Shown here: one piece after another, positions 47,122 to 58,438 of the stretch
Numbering within the stretch: the first letter of the stretch is position 1
Layout: each line of letters opens with the position of its first letter
Source: Coriolopsis trogii
Taxonomy: Eukaryota; Basidiomycota; Agaricomycetes; Polyporales; Polyporaceae
Assembly: GCA_020543525.1 (NCBI GenBank)
Contig: JAHYIO010000042.1
Location: forward strand, 372,001-436,000
DNA: 64,000 nucleotides
Direction of reading: 5' to 3'
The notes under the pieces: model-generated
The model's database searches: none
The model's input: only the letters and a program-made list of their open reading frames with translations
What the model was told of the DNA's origin: nothing
Position numbers and translations under genes: made by a program

Positions 47122-49406
47122 CTACGGGAAGACGCGCGAGCCTGTGCTTACAGGCTTGATGATGCCCGCGTCTTGCAGTGCTGCAAACAAGTCGAAGAGC
47201 ATGAGATCCTGTGGCATGGTCAGTATGTACTGTACGTGCTCGCTATGATGAGTACTCACACAACCCTTGGCAGCAATGAAGCTGACGGTGACAGGCAGGA
47301 ACTCTGTCTGTCCTGTGATGGTAGATGTGTACGACTGCTCGCCAACTGTTCGTGCCCGACGCGTTAGCTGACACGCTATATCGTAGAAGATACACCGACT
47401 TACTCGGGACCACCATGTCCGGAACCTCACCATGGACAGCAATACGACCCGCGGAGAAGCCGAGAGGGACAGACGGCGAACTGGGCATAGATACCTTGAG
47501 TGCGTTGTTCCTCCCGTACCTAAAGCGGAAATACATACCTGATATAGCTATTCCGGTAGTTCGTTCTTCCCGAGCTCTGCGGGTAGAGGAAGATTGCCTC
47601 GGAGCAAGTCGTGGGATCCGCGCGTACAACTTGGCTCGACCACCAGTCCATAAAGATCGTCTTGTTCGTCAACGCCTCATCCTTCCTTCCCGCTGGCAGT
47701 CCCCGCCCGTACGCCCATCGTGCGAGCGGAGCGGGGTTGATGAACGGCATGCGACCGCCGTTGGCGGCACCGAAGTCAGCGATGAACGGATCTGCGACAA
47801 GCGGTATCTGGTCAAGCGTGATGAGGTCGGCGTACGTGGTGAGTAGGAGTGTTTGGAGGGTGGGCGCAGAGACGTTTGCTGGTTTCGTGGCGTTCCAGGC
47901 ACCGCTGACGCTCATCTCCGTCCGGGTCGTGTTCAGGAACCCTTCGAGCTTGGAGATGAATTTGTTGAACGTCTCCCCACTCGAGTTTGCCGCCGGGGGA
48001 TTGGAGAGGAAACTGGATCCGAATAAGTCGGTGGGGAAGAGGATTTTCTTCGGGTACTGCGTGAACTGTACAACTGTGAGTACTCTCTATTGCACGTCTG
48101 CCCAAAAGGAACGTCACTTACTGAGGAGAAGTTTTGGTACCACCAATGCCCGGCGGTAGCCCACAGCTTCGCGTCGCGGGAGAAGATCCCTCCCGTATCC
48201 AGCTCCGGTGACAACGGCATGACATCGTCCAGGGGAACAGCGCCATGCGATGGCCTGTTACCGAACACGCCGTTGGCCCCCGAAGGCCCTCTCATGGACC
48301 CCCCAGTGTCGCTGCCAATGGCGAAGTCCAACCAAGGGTAGGCACCCATCGCCGTGCCAGAACCCGTAGACGAACTGCTGCCGTCCTGGTAGCCGTCGCC
48401 GCGTGAGTTGTAGGGCGCGTGGAGGTCGACCCAGTCGTCCGTTGCTGTCTCGCCGTTCGCGAACTGCGAGGTTTTCGTCTTGCCGACGAGAATCATGCCT
48501 CCATCGAGCAACCGCTGCACAGCGGGCGCCGTCTGGTTCTTAGGAGGGTACAGGGACCAGAACGCGCGGTTACCGCATCCGGTTCGGAGACCTTTGACGT
48601 CGTAGATGTCCTTGACGCCGAGACGCATCCCGGCCAGAGGCTTTTCGGTCGTCGGGGTGAAGTAGAGCCTCGACGGAACTCCGATCGTCTCTGTGGCCGC
48701 CCCTGGAATGCGCGCGGACAGCATCTGGAAACCACCGTCTCCATCCGGAACGGTTCCGTACAAGAAGGACTGATTCTCGTCGTTGTACAGCCGCCACGCT
48801 GGGTCATACAAGTCAGTGTTCTCGAAGGCGGCACCTCAGGAGGTTTGCTCACCTTCGAAAATGTTTCCAGACGCTGGTTCCAAGAAGTATGGCCCCACGG
48901 GGAGGGCTTTTGTCAATCCGACGCCGAGCAAGTAGCTCTTGGACAGGAAGACGAACTTGATGCCATATTTCTTCTGGGCCGACGACAGCGACGCGGAAGG
49001 TAGCCTACGCGTTCCGTTGTACGTGACGAATATGCCTGCCAGCGCGGGTATGAATTCAGTACGCTATACACGACGGGCGGAAGGCGAAGAAGTACTCACC
49101 GCTCAAGAAGTCCTTGCTCCAAACGTCGTCCTTTGTCGACCAAGCTGCTATGGTGTCGTCTAGGTCCGCGCCATCGAAAACGTGTTCGGAGGTGGATACC
49201 ACGGAGAACGGCACGAGGCCATTCGACGCGCTTTTGGCTGCTATGGAGAGCGCGATCGCATCGTGCAGTGCAGAGACGGGGGAGGGTGGGACGAAATACG
49301 GAATACCTCCAAGCGTGAGGGTTCGACCGGTGCTCTCGAAGGCCACTTGCGCGGCACCAGCAAGCTGCAGTACGGCGACGAGGCCGGCGACAACCTTGAG
49401 CAACAT
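47122..49406 (-). CDS. Secreted amidase-signature hydrolase
   Basis: Seven exons on the minus strand: 49406-49100, 49035-48853, 48798-48122, 48065-47539, 47480-47404, 47345-47260 and 47208-47122. The six introns are 51-64 bp and all phases agree, giving 647 residues. It begins [20 protein letters not shown], a signal peptide, so the product is probably secreted. The amidase-signature Ser-Ser-Lys triad is complete: Lys226 in [12 protein letters not shown], Ser307 in [10 protein letters not shown] and nucleophile Ser331 in GSDTGGSMR, with the family spacing of 24 residues between the serines. A long N-terminal domain precedes the core. The C-terminus reads [19 protein letters not shown] then [20 protein letters not shown], as in fungal secreted amidases. 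It hydrolyses amide bonds; the substrate is unknown. A TATA-like TTTTAAAG lies about 60 bp upstream. Confidence 0.88.
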
Positions 49407-50501
49407 TGCTTTGCCCACTGTGTCGTTGAACCCACGGGTAACCAAAGACCTCACTCAGGTCTTTAAAAGAATCGCATCCCCTTTGTAGAAGCGCGGCCGG
49501 TGAATCAGCGATAGGAAGCTTATCTATAGGCCGAGCATACGAAACGTCGCGCTGTGCCGCGGCTTCTCGGCTGCCGACGCCATCGGCGACCCGTACTCGT
49601 CCCTAACGTCTGGACAGGGGCTCGGTATTACGAAGAGAGGGAGGAACAGCTGAACAACCGTGTGCGAGAGTGCGCACCGCGATAAGCGCGAAGGCACGAA
49701 GCACGGGCGCGAAGGTACGCCGTTCATGCGTCTGCCCTTATCGGTCTTCAGTCTCATTGGCAAGGAACCGTGGCTGAGTATCAGTTAGTAAAGTGTCCGA
49801 CGTGCCTCCGGCCCTGCCTGACCGCGTCGAGCCGCGTCGAGCAACGTGACCGCGTCAGTGCCGTCATTTGCGGGCGCAGCGCGGACGTTCGCGCTCGGGA
49901 CCCGGGGTAGTCGCATCGGGGCTCCGAGCATGACAGGTGCTGCATGCCCTGTTACCAAGACTCGTCAATGCCTACACGTGTTTGCATGGTGGAGTTGAAC
50001 ATCTCTGTGTCCTCAAGCACAGATAGAGCGATATGCGCACCCTTGGCGTGGCCGAATGGACGGGGTCGACCACTAGTGACTGTCGTCGGAGAATGCCAAT
50101 CAGCTTCTCCAGTTCCGCCCTACCGTAGCTGCATCCTCGTTGGGGACCGCAAGATCAGTATTGACATGCCTATGTGAGTCTAATGATCCCGTCCAATTTG
50201 GGTTATGTTCTGACCGCGCGATAGAAATGGGCTTCATGCGGTAACCACTCCAGCATGCAACTAACCATCTCCCAAGTCTCTTCCTCATTGTCCTCGGACA
50301 CGCCTGCAGGGACCTTTGTGGCTCCTTGGCCATACAAGTTGTTGCAGATGACGTCACTTCATTGGGGATCAGTGCTACTACCGACAAGCAAAGAAGCTTT
50401 GTCCTCGCAGGATGATATATAGATTTAATCCGTGCTTCTCCTCAGACGTTCCTCACTCGTACCACAACTGCGCTCGCAGCAAACCTCACTTGTATCTGAC
50501 G
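49407..50501. other. Intergenic region upstream of the amidase gene
   Basis: No gene is supported. A GC-rich patch at about 49.8-49.9 kb includes a short CCGCGTCGAG duplication. A plus-strand TATA-like TATATAG is at 50416-50422. Confidence 0.45.
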
Positions 50502-50689
50502 ATGCTCACCTCCACTACTCCAACCACCTTCTTGATCCTCAGCGTCCAGGATGACGGGTCGACTCGTACGTCGTGTGGTATATTGCACGTCCAATGTCTG
50601 TCACTGACCATGCGGCGGTAGAGTCGCCACCCGAGGACGCACCGAAGAAGCCTACAATCACTGTCTACGCTCCGACTACCGTCCAGTGA
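50502..50689 (+). CDS. Possible 43-residue peptide gene
   Basis: An ATG 80 bp after TATATAG opens a frame that splices across a 56-bp GTACGT...CGGTAG intron (50566-50621), giving MLTSTTPTTFLILSVQDDGS then TQSPPEDAPKKPTITVYAPTTVQ and a stop. The exon phases match. I do not recognise it. The short length and TTP-rich start recall basidiomycete pheromone precursors, but there is no C-terminal CaaX box, so that is not claimed. It could also be an N-terminal exon of something longer or chance. Confidence 0.25.
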
Positions 50690-51634
50690 CTCAGGCGTGT
50701 GGCACATCCACTAACGGGATCAGCACAGTATGGAAGTCCGTAAACATCAGGGATGCGCGTAACGCTCTTGTTGTAACGTTTACACTCTGCATTGTTACTT
50801 CACTCGTAATATACCTTGATCCCGAGATGACCGAAGTTGTTGACGGCCACCACCACTCGAATGCTGACTACCACATGCTATACATCCTGAATCTAAAGCA
50901 ATATTCCATGAGCATATGGAATTAAAGGAGCGAGAAAAGGAGATGACGTGCTAGATCCGGATAGCCTCGTATGAGACGAGCTATCGAGATGCACCAGAAC
51001 ACGAAGAGTAAAGGTCAAGACCGCGAGCCAAGTTGGCAGCATAAATGGCGTCTCCGCGGGTACCTATACACCCAAAGTAACATCCAATGAGTAATTAGAG
51101 CTCTTACCGGCATGGTACTCAGAGAACCCAAAGTGACTGGGGGACGACAGATAGATGGAGATGTAGCGACTTGAAGTTCTGGACACAGCCGAGCGTTTGC
51201 CCCCAGTGGTCTCCGAAGACAGTAGACATCCTCGTATGTTTCCCCACTTCTGAGCGTGCCCTCACCTTGTTCGCTTTCTTCCTGCGACACGTTCCACGTG
51301 GCATGCGGATGAGTGCGTTTCAAAGAGACAGCACTTGTACGGGGAGGGGGAGAGCCTGGGGCAAAAATGGCCGACTGTAGTAGGCTAACCGTTGGCGATA
51401 CTGATGAGTTCGTAGCACGACCGACCGAGAGTTCCGCCCACCCGCCAGAGCCGTGTGTGCCCGGCGTGTCGTGCGATGCCCGACAGCGCGCGGCGTACTC
51501 CTGCCGCAAGGTGAAAAGTGTCACCCAAAGATGTCATCTGTCAACCCACCGCTTTGGTATCAGTATGGATCGGCTTTAGAGAGGCTTTCGGAGCATCCGA
51601 GTGAGAAGGTGCTCACGATCGACGCGGCCTCAAG
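50690..51634. other. Intergenic region
   Basis: About 950 bp with no gene that I can support. It follows the 3' end of the minus-strand membrane-protein gene. Confidence 0.45.
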
Positions 51635-54192
51635 TCAAGGGGGCCAATAGGCCATAAATGAACGTGGTTTGCTAAAAGATGGTACATTCGAGCTCCCTCC
51701 GCAAGATATACAACACAGGCGACATAAATAGTGTAAATACGTGAGCGCCAGAGTCCGGTCAGTCCTGCGAGCGACCCGAACTCTGTATAGAAAAGAGAGA
51801 TCATCGGCGGTATCAATATGTCGTACAAGGTGGCGTGCCGCATCTGTCCGCGCGATATGCGACATGCAGTGGCTTCGATTACGCTTGATCGACCTCAGCG
51901 TTATGCCCGGCCGTAGTCGTTCGAAGTCTGGCCAAAGCTGCTCTTCATCTTGACCATGTCGAAGCTGTCGACCTCCGATCCGTGCGCGGTGACGGACGTC
52001 CCTCCGCTGAGATGCGGCTGCAAAGTGGAGAACAACGCGGAAGAATGAGCACCCTTATCGCATATAGTGACGACGATGAGTTCGACGTCGCTGACGCTCC
52101 TCGTGGGGAACGATGGTCCCCTGTCGCGCCCTGACTGTCAAAGTAGCAGAGCACTCACCCGTGCAAGAGGCTTGCCGCTCGACGAGATGCTGTTCCTCCG
52201 GACGCTGTATCCGAATGGAGAAGAGTCGTCCGAGACGTTGACAGTGTGGCGTTCGGAGATGGTCCGACGAGAGTTCAGTCTGCGTGCCGCAGTGATGGGG
52301 GTTTTAGTGTTCGAACGCGTGGTCAGCAATACTTCCGAATCGCACTCACGCAGCAAGCAGAGAGTTGGAGTACACTGCAGCGTGGGAAGAAGTCGTGAGT
52401 CGGATGTGCAGCATCTCTATGCGACTGAGTACGCACACTTGACACCGACGATGATAACCGAGTTATAAATAAAGTTAGTCGGGTTGGTGATTGTCTGGAA
52501 AAGAAGGTATAAGCGAGCTTCGTAAGTGGTTCGAGGTCCTGAAACGTACGAAAACGAATGAAACAATGTTGTAGACGCTGCCAAGATGGACACGTGTCAG
52601 CGACGTCACCAAGAGTGAACAAAAACAAGTTATACCCAGTGAGCAGTCCTGCGAGCGGCACAGTCAGTTGAACAGCATCATATGGGACAACACAAAGTAG
52701 ACACGCACCTGTGCTGACAGAGTACATGATCAAGAAGTTGATCATCCCATCCGTTCTGCGCGATTGTCAGCCTCGTGAGCGAAAAGAGCATGCCATATCT
52801 CCACCGACCGCGTAACGCCTGTCCGGCTCTTGTGCAAAGCATAGATGAGGACTCCTGTAGTGATCATATCTGCGACTGCAGATGAGGCGTTGTGGATCGA
52901 AATGAGCCACTGTGAAGGAAACGTGTCAACACGTGACGGCCAAAAACATAGGTAGAACTCACGAGACGCTTGAAGACTTGATCCCATTGCTTCAATTGAA
53001 ATCTGTAGTGTCATCAATATGTGGCGTCTTCTCGACGTCGCGAGATACGCGCACCCGTCAACTGCGGTCACTACAGAGAAAGTGAGCATAGTGCAATATA
53101 GCGTAATGGACGTTGACGTACCAAAGCATACAGCTGAAGAGCAGAGCAAGATGCAGAGTCAACAAACGACAGAAGTACCGCGATTCGTGAATGACCATAC
53201 ATAGCTCGAGCAACAGGAACAAGGCCTAGGCGTATGGTGTCAGATCGGACGGAAGGGCAATCAAGACAAGCCAGTGCTTACAGCGATCACAACGAGTATG
53301 CGGTACTGACGGCCGACTATAACGGCGGAAGTCAGCTTCGCGATCCGCATGATGCAGCTGATGTGAATGACGTACGGCGCCATACACGATACATAAAGAA
53401 GCTGTCAGGGAGACGCATCAGTACTGAGAGTAAAACATGTGAACTATCAAGCTCACAATTGAGAGACGACGACCGTGATACTCTGCAGAGCAACCACTGA
53501 TCAGCATGGACGAAATGGCGAGTTCGACTGAAACAACATACTCCCACGACGGCAAACAACTTCAGAGGACGTCAGCCTTCCATACCTCTTGGATCGCATG
53601 ATACACTCACCGAAGACGACCTGGAGAATGTCTGAGAACTTGGCTGAAGGACGGCTGCGATAGGTACTCACCAGGATACGTAGTTGAGGATTGCTGGGTT
53701 GAAGTAGTTCGAGACGGCATAGAAGTAGCTGCAGCAACCGTCAGAGCTGCTCGCGATGAGCTTCTGAAGATGACGCACCAGATGTGCATGGCACAAAACG
53801 AACAAGCCGTTTCAGTTAGCCTAGCCTAGCGATCAGGGACTGGCACTAGTCAGAGCAGCGAGAAAGCCCTCACAAGACGAGCGCAACCTAGCGAGAGAGA
53901 TTCAGTAGGGTTTCAAATCTTGATAGATCCGTGAAGAAACGTACATAGATCTTCAGCCATAGCTTGTCCTCTCTGTACGTAGCATAATACTTGTAAGCCT
54001 GGTGAAGTTGGATACCAAAGAGGCTGTTCGGGAGTCGATCAGCGAGACAAGAGAGAGCGATTGCAGCATATCATACATGAGTGAGAGGTATGTTCCAATG
54101 AAGATGGCACCGAGGGTGTTGTCGAGAGCCGGGAAGACAATTGGAGCGGGAGGATCAGCGGGCGTCGTCGAGTTCGTCGGGGACTGCGACAT
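51635..54192 (-). CDS. Seven-helix membrane protein, DUF6534-like, about 21 introns
   Basis: Basidiomycete-type integral membrane protein of unknown function. The minus-strand start at 54192 gives MSQSPTNSTTPADPPAPIVF, then PALDNTLGAIFIGTYLSLI. Splicing continues FGIQLHQAYKYYATYREDK, VALVLLTETACSFCAMHIC, YFYAVSNYFNPAILNYVSW, FFMYRVWR, GRQYRILVVIA, FQLKQWDQVFKRL, WLISIHNASSAVADMITTGV then LIYALHKSRTGVT, NGMINFLIMYSVSTGLLTGV, FTITNPTNFIYNSVIIVGV and LYSNSLLAALNSR. This is the DUF6534 order, ending in the conserved SNSLLAxLNSR. About 21 introns of 50-70 bp separate exons as short as 10-30 nt; the exon at 53887-53874 is 14 nt. The 10-nt exon near 53611-53620 and the last exon are the least certain. 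The final open frame stops at 51635, but the true stop could be earlier. Hydrophobic segments fit seven helices in the plasma membrane or an internal membrane. Confidence 0.75.
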
Positions 54193-54689
54193 GGTGGTAC
54201 AAGGAGGGGCTCAGGAATATCAAACGCCATCGTCTTGATCTACTTGAGTACTGTCGGCATTGACTCAGACGCTCTCCATCCAGCCCCTAGGTGACAACCC
54301 GTTTCGTCTTCGGCACTACCCGTGAGAAGCCGTAAGGGGATGTCCACGAGGAACCATCTCCCGCTCTTGCTTCTCCGACCGGTCACGCTGTTCGTATTGA
54401 GATGCGCGCTGTGATTCACGGGAGCGTTCTCGAGAGCGCTGTTCCTCCCTTGACAGATGGCGGAATAAGCGTGGTCATACCAGAATAAGTAGGGTGGGGC
54501 ATCGCAGATGCTGGAACGGCGTCTAGTCAACATGGCAGTGCGTGGAGATCATGGATGATCAGCACTCACCGCCAATGGTAACTCTCATCAGGCTTGTCTG
54601 CGCGATGTCGTAAAGGCGAAATAAGAAGGCGTGTGGAAGTACAAATTGCGCTAAGAGAGTTGTGTCAAGTATTCAACTGAGGCACTTGG
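54193..54689. other. Intergenic region upstream of the membrane-protein gene
   Basis: About 500 bp with no gene seen; presumably the promoter of the minus-strand membrane-protein gene, bounded by a short TIR element. Confidence 0.45.
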
Positions 54690-55009
54690 CATCAGTAGTT
54701 CGGGAAATTTGTTATTTGCTTATTTGTCTTATTTCACTCCCCTGCCAGAATGTGACGCCTGCCACCAAAGCGTCTGTTGGCAAAATGCCACCAAAATTGG
54801 TGGAGAGTCTTGCAGTATATGGCCGCATCGACGTACCAAGTTTCATGAGGTTTCGTCATTATACCATGCTGCTATGAATGGGACAAGTCGGGCGCTGGTG
54901 TGTGTCTTATTTGCCACCGGTGGCTGTGCTGGAGCTTACGGCTTATAGCATCTTACTTGTCTTATTTGGGCAAATAAGACAACATAATAGATTTCCCAAA
55001 CTACTGATG
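54690..55009. mobile_element. Short TIR element C (MITE), CATCAG end
   Basis: A 320-bp unit with inverted ends CATCAGTAGTT, then C or T, GGGAAAT, then T or C, T (about 19 of 21 match). Inside each end lie copies of CTTATTTGTCTTATTT or its complement, an AT-rich subterminal array. No coding capacity. No clear target duplication is seen beyond the AT that is part of the repeat itself. The first six bases equal those of elements A and B. Confidence 0.6.
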
Positions 55010-55821
55010 ACTGAACACCCGTGAAACCCGTCTGGACTCTCCGTGACGTCGGTGTCCGCAACGCTTCGCTTTTGCACCGGCACCTAGCTGCTGTTGATCT
55101 TTGACGGACTTTCGCCTCGGTGACTCGCAGTTTCTGTCCAGGTTAGTACGTGTGGAACGCAATGAAGGTTGCCAGCTTCTACATCGCCGCGTAGAGCAAA
55201 ATGGCATACTACGTATAGAATGTCTCGAGACGCCTCGAGCACGTCAACGTGGTTTGAGACGAAGAATGTGTCAGTCCCATGCCTGAGTCGATGAGGAGGG
55301 ATTCATCGTCAATCTCTCCAGGAAAGTACTTAGAGCGCCTTGTGCGTAGGAGGTGGGTTGAACTTGGCAAGCTATATCTGAATGAGTCAGTTTCGAGATC
55401 GGATGCAATAAGTATGAGTCAATCACCTAGTGGGTCCGGCGAAGTAAGTTCAGGGGGTTCCGAGGGTCGTGGCAGGGATACTATGTACAAAGCATAACCG
55501 TGACCTCGGCGTCGCCCATGACGAACATTTGACTCGCGAGTATCTATGCAGTTCACGCCTGTCCAGTGGCCGTTCTTGGACGCCTTGTATTCTGCCAGCT
55601 GACATGAATCGGGTGGTAGCAGCGGGGCCTCCTGTGAGATGACGTCGATGCCAGGAAGTGATTGATGGGATCCCGGAGGGGCTATAGAGGGGTCAAGGAT
55701 CCAAGGCATACATGCACTGTGAATGGGTGGAATATCTCGATCAAATCTGCTCGCACAAGATGGGGTAAGCTTAAGCTTCGAGCTGCCCAGTGTCCACGTT
55801 GGACATGTACGTATTCCACTA
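55010..55821. other. Region between two small TIR elements
   Basis: A minus-strand frame of 139 codons (55838-55419), reading CMPWILDPSIAPPGSHQSLP and later KASKNGHWTGVNCIDTRE, overlaps the end of the MITE at 55822. It resembles no family I know and may be chance or a broken gene. Nothing else is supported. Confidence 0.35.
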
Positions 55822-56223
55822 AGGTAGGCCCAGCACAAACACGTCCACGTCGTGATGCGTTATTATTCTGTGACACATCACGTGAGCTGGAGGATAAGTC
55901 CTAATGAGACCAGTTATGCGCCAGATAAGTAGAGCTTATGCTATGTAATCAAGATATATGGGCATAGGAGAATACCGGTAGCATTTCATAATGATTACTG
56001 AAACCAGAACTTTTGAATAGGCTTAGGCCCCAAGCACTTTTGCCACAATCAAGAACGAACAAATTGTGAGGAGATGCTATGACAACAGAATGTTCGTCTT
56101 TGTTTGTCAAAGTGTAGAGTCTGTACAATGTAGTTCCATTTGCAACGTTGGCTCCCCGCCAAATGCAGTCCGCCGTGACAGAGATGATCACGTGACGTTG
56201 ACGTGTTTGTGCTGGGCCTACCT
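55822..56223. mobile_element. Tc1/mariner-like MITE with TA target duplication
   Basis: A 402-bp non-coding unit. The left end (AGGTAGGCCCAGCAC onwards) and the inverted right end match at 29 of the first 30 bases. Both ends are directly flanked by TA (55820-55821 and 56224-56225), the duplication of the Tc1/mariner superfamily. The interior is AT-rich without a transposase. High arm identity suggests a fairly recent insertion mobilised in trans. Confidence 0.75.
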
Positions 56224-57017
56224 TATCGTCGTCCGCCCTCCCGAAGAACGTATGTTAGCACACTGACAAAGGGAATTTGTGTACCTGATTTTGCTGACAC
56301 AAACCTCATGAAGCTTTCGAAGTGAAATAGTGAATGACAGATCTGGGAGCCAAGTCAACTCTGACTGAATGGCATTGGCAAGAGCTGAGCGAATTTATAA
56401 GCGCTCACTCCGAAAATGTCCGAAGGACCGGTACCCAGGTCGCAGCTTCCCACGCTTTCCTTTTCAAACGTTCATCCTCAGATCCCTGCTTCCATGCTCA
56501 GTGCTCACTGGCAGGATAGCCCCGGGCCAGACGTCATACATATCTATGACCCTAGCATTGATCTGTTACCAGCAGAAGATGTAGCCTGCCAATTACACAT
56601 GCGGTCGACAAATTACCTTGCTGCCAGTACGTATACTTTTCGCGAGTTTCGCAATGACCACAGTACTATAGCCAGAGTGATTTGACAGGCTTTTGACCAC
56701 AATCACATTCACTAGGTGTCGATATCTAGCTGGAAGGTATGGAGAGTGTTTCCGAAGATAGACACCCTCACTTGGAGCCGTGCGGCCCGTCGAACTGGTA
56801 GGCAACATTCTCAGCGTGGAATATGAGACGATGAGTTTAAACATGATGATGCGTTTACCGTAAACAGTCTGTAGAGTCTGACCCATCGTCAAGGCGACTC
56901 GCCCGCACGACGCTTCCGGGGAGACTCCTCGAAATGATCTGCCTCCTCTGCCCGTCGCTTACCCTTGCTTATGCGAGAACTGCGAGGAGCAAGAGCCTTA
57001 ACATCATACTTCAATTA
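56224..57017. other. Intergenic region
   Basis: About 800 bp between the MITE and the 3' end of the minus-strand SAP-like gene. No gene is supported. Confidence 0.45.
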
Positions 57018-58438
57018 CTACAACTCATGAGCCACGTACCTCTCGGACGTTTCCTGCAAGTCGGAGCTCATCGTCATGTCTTGAGCTCTCGCCTGCCCAT
57101 ACACCCCGGTATCGTCCCCCAAGTCCGTGAAGGTCACGTCTTCTGCACCCGCGCTTTCTGGGACCGGCAATGGGCTGTACAGAAGCTTCTTCTCGAATGC
57201 TCCAAACCGTTCCTCCATTTCTTCCATACAGATCGTAGCGAGGGCGATCTCCTTGTTGAGTTTCTCGCCGAGGTGTTCAATGACGTCCATGTTGTATCTG
57301 AGTCGACTCTTCAGTCTGGTGATCGCCATGATCTCGCCCACGACGTCATCCTCTTCATCGGCCGTCAATTCCGGGCGCACCTGACGGGACGGCCCGGGAA
57401 CTATTAGCAGATCTGCGGAGAGGGATTCACCTGAAGCACGCCCTGCGACGGCTGTTGCGACGGGCTTGAGCTGAGGCTGGGCGGGCGAAGGGGGGAAGAA
57501 CACTCTCGGCCTTGGGAACTCCAGGCCTACTTCTTTCGCTGACTTGCGCAGCGGGATCGCGTTACTCTCCGCCGGACGCGTGAACACTGCCGTGGGGACA
57601 AATGGTCAGCATGAGCATAGAAGCCATCGTTGCGACGGCAACTTACCGGGTTCGTCGACAGGTTTCATGCCGGGAATGCGTGTTGGTGCACGGGAGGCAC
57701 TGTCCAGGATCAACGGAGCCTCTGCGTCGGGAGATTGTGAGCATCGGCGCTGTGAAATGGATGTTTTGCGACTCACCAATCCCCATAGTATGCACATCTT
57801 CGTGATCATCGACATGAGACCCTCTTGGAATGCTATCTTCGTCTAGCCGTCCGGTTGATTGCGTGCCGGGCTGCGCACTCGACTGCGACAGTTGGCTCGG
57901 TCCGCCGTCGGTGAACGCATCTCCTCCCAGTGCATCTCCTACATCCTCGAGGTTGTCCTTTATTAAGGAACGTTCGCCTTGCTCCACCTTCTCGTTGGTG
58001 AGTCTTGTTCGTTCTGTTCGTGCGTCAGCCACCCGAGCCGTCCCTGACCAGAATCGTCACTTACTTCTCGCACCGCCGATGGAAATGTCTGACGTGGTTT
58101 GCTTGTTCTTTGAGGTAGTCGATTTCCGAGGTTGAGAAGATCCCGTGGACGCATTGGTTGGGGCCCTGTAACCAGATGAGGTAAGCACCGAATCATAACC
58201 AGCAAACCGCGGAACCCACGCGTCGGCCAGTTTCATCGCTAATTGCTCGACAATGTCTGCAGACTTCATGTTGGCACGGACTCCGTGTTCCTGTTGTAGA
58301 ATACGATGGCCGTTAGTCAGACCATCTCACAGGGACAACCCTCCATTGAATCCCAGCCAAAGCTAGGACCCGAACACGCACCTTTGCCAATATCTGGAGG
58401 TTTGCTCGGTTCAAAGTCTTCAGATACGTTTCATCCAT
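57018..58438 (-). CDS. SAP-like N-terminal motif protein with C-terminal helix
   Basis: Five exons on the minus strand: 58438-58382, 58290-58065, 58013-57777, 57721-57647 and 57586-57018. The introns are 51-91 bp and phases all agree, giving 387 residues. The first exon junction creates YLKTLNRANLQILAK then EHGVRANMKSADIVEQLAMK (residues 5-39), a helix-extended-helix pattern like SAP motifs and the start of NuSAP-type nuclear proteins, which bind nucleic acid or chromatin. The middle is Ser/Gly/Asp-rich and disordered. From about residue 260 a long charged helix (RLKSRLRYNMDVIEHLGEKLNKEIALATI in sections, MEEMEERFGAFEKKLL) could be a coiled coil. A nuclear DNA- or RNA-binding adaptor is the likeliest role, but it is inferred from the short motif only. 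Confidence 0.6.

Noticed and set aside
47520..47538. 19-bp intron in the amidase gene
   Set aside because: Too short to splice. Extending to the CCCAG at 47481 gives a 58-bp intron and restores the conserved [13 protein letters not shown] segment.
50502..50689. Mating pheromone precursor
   Set aside because: The small Thr/Pro-rich start is suggestive, but the peptide ends in TTVQ with no CaaX prenylation box, and no pheromone receptor was found nearby.
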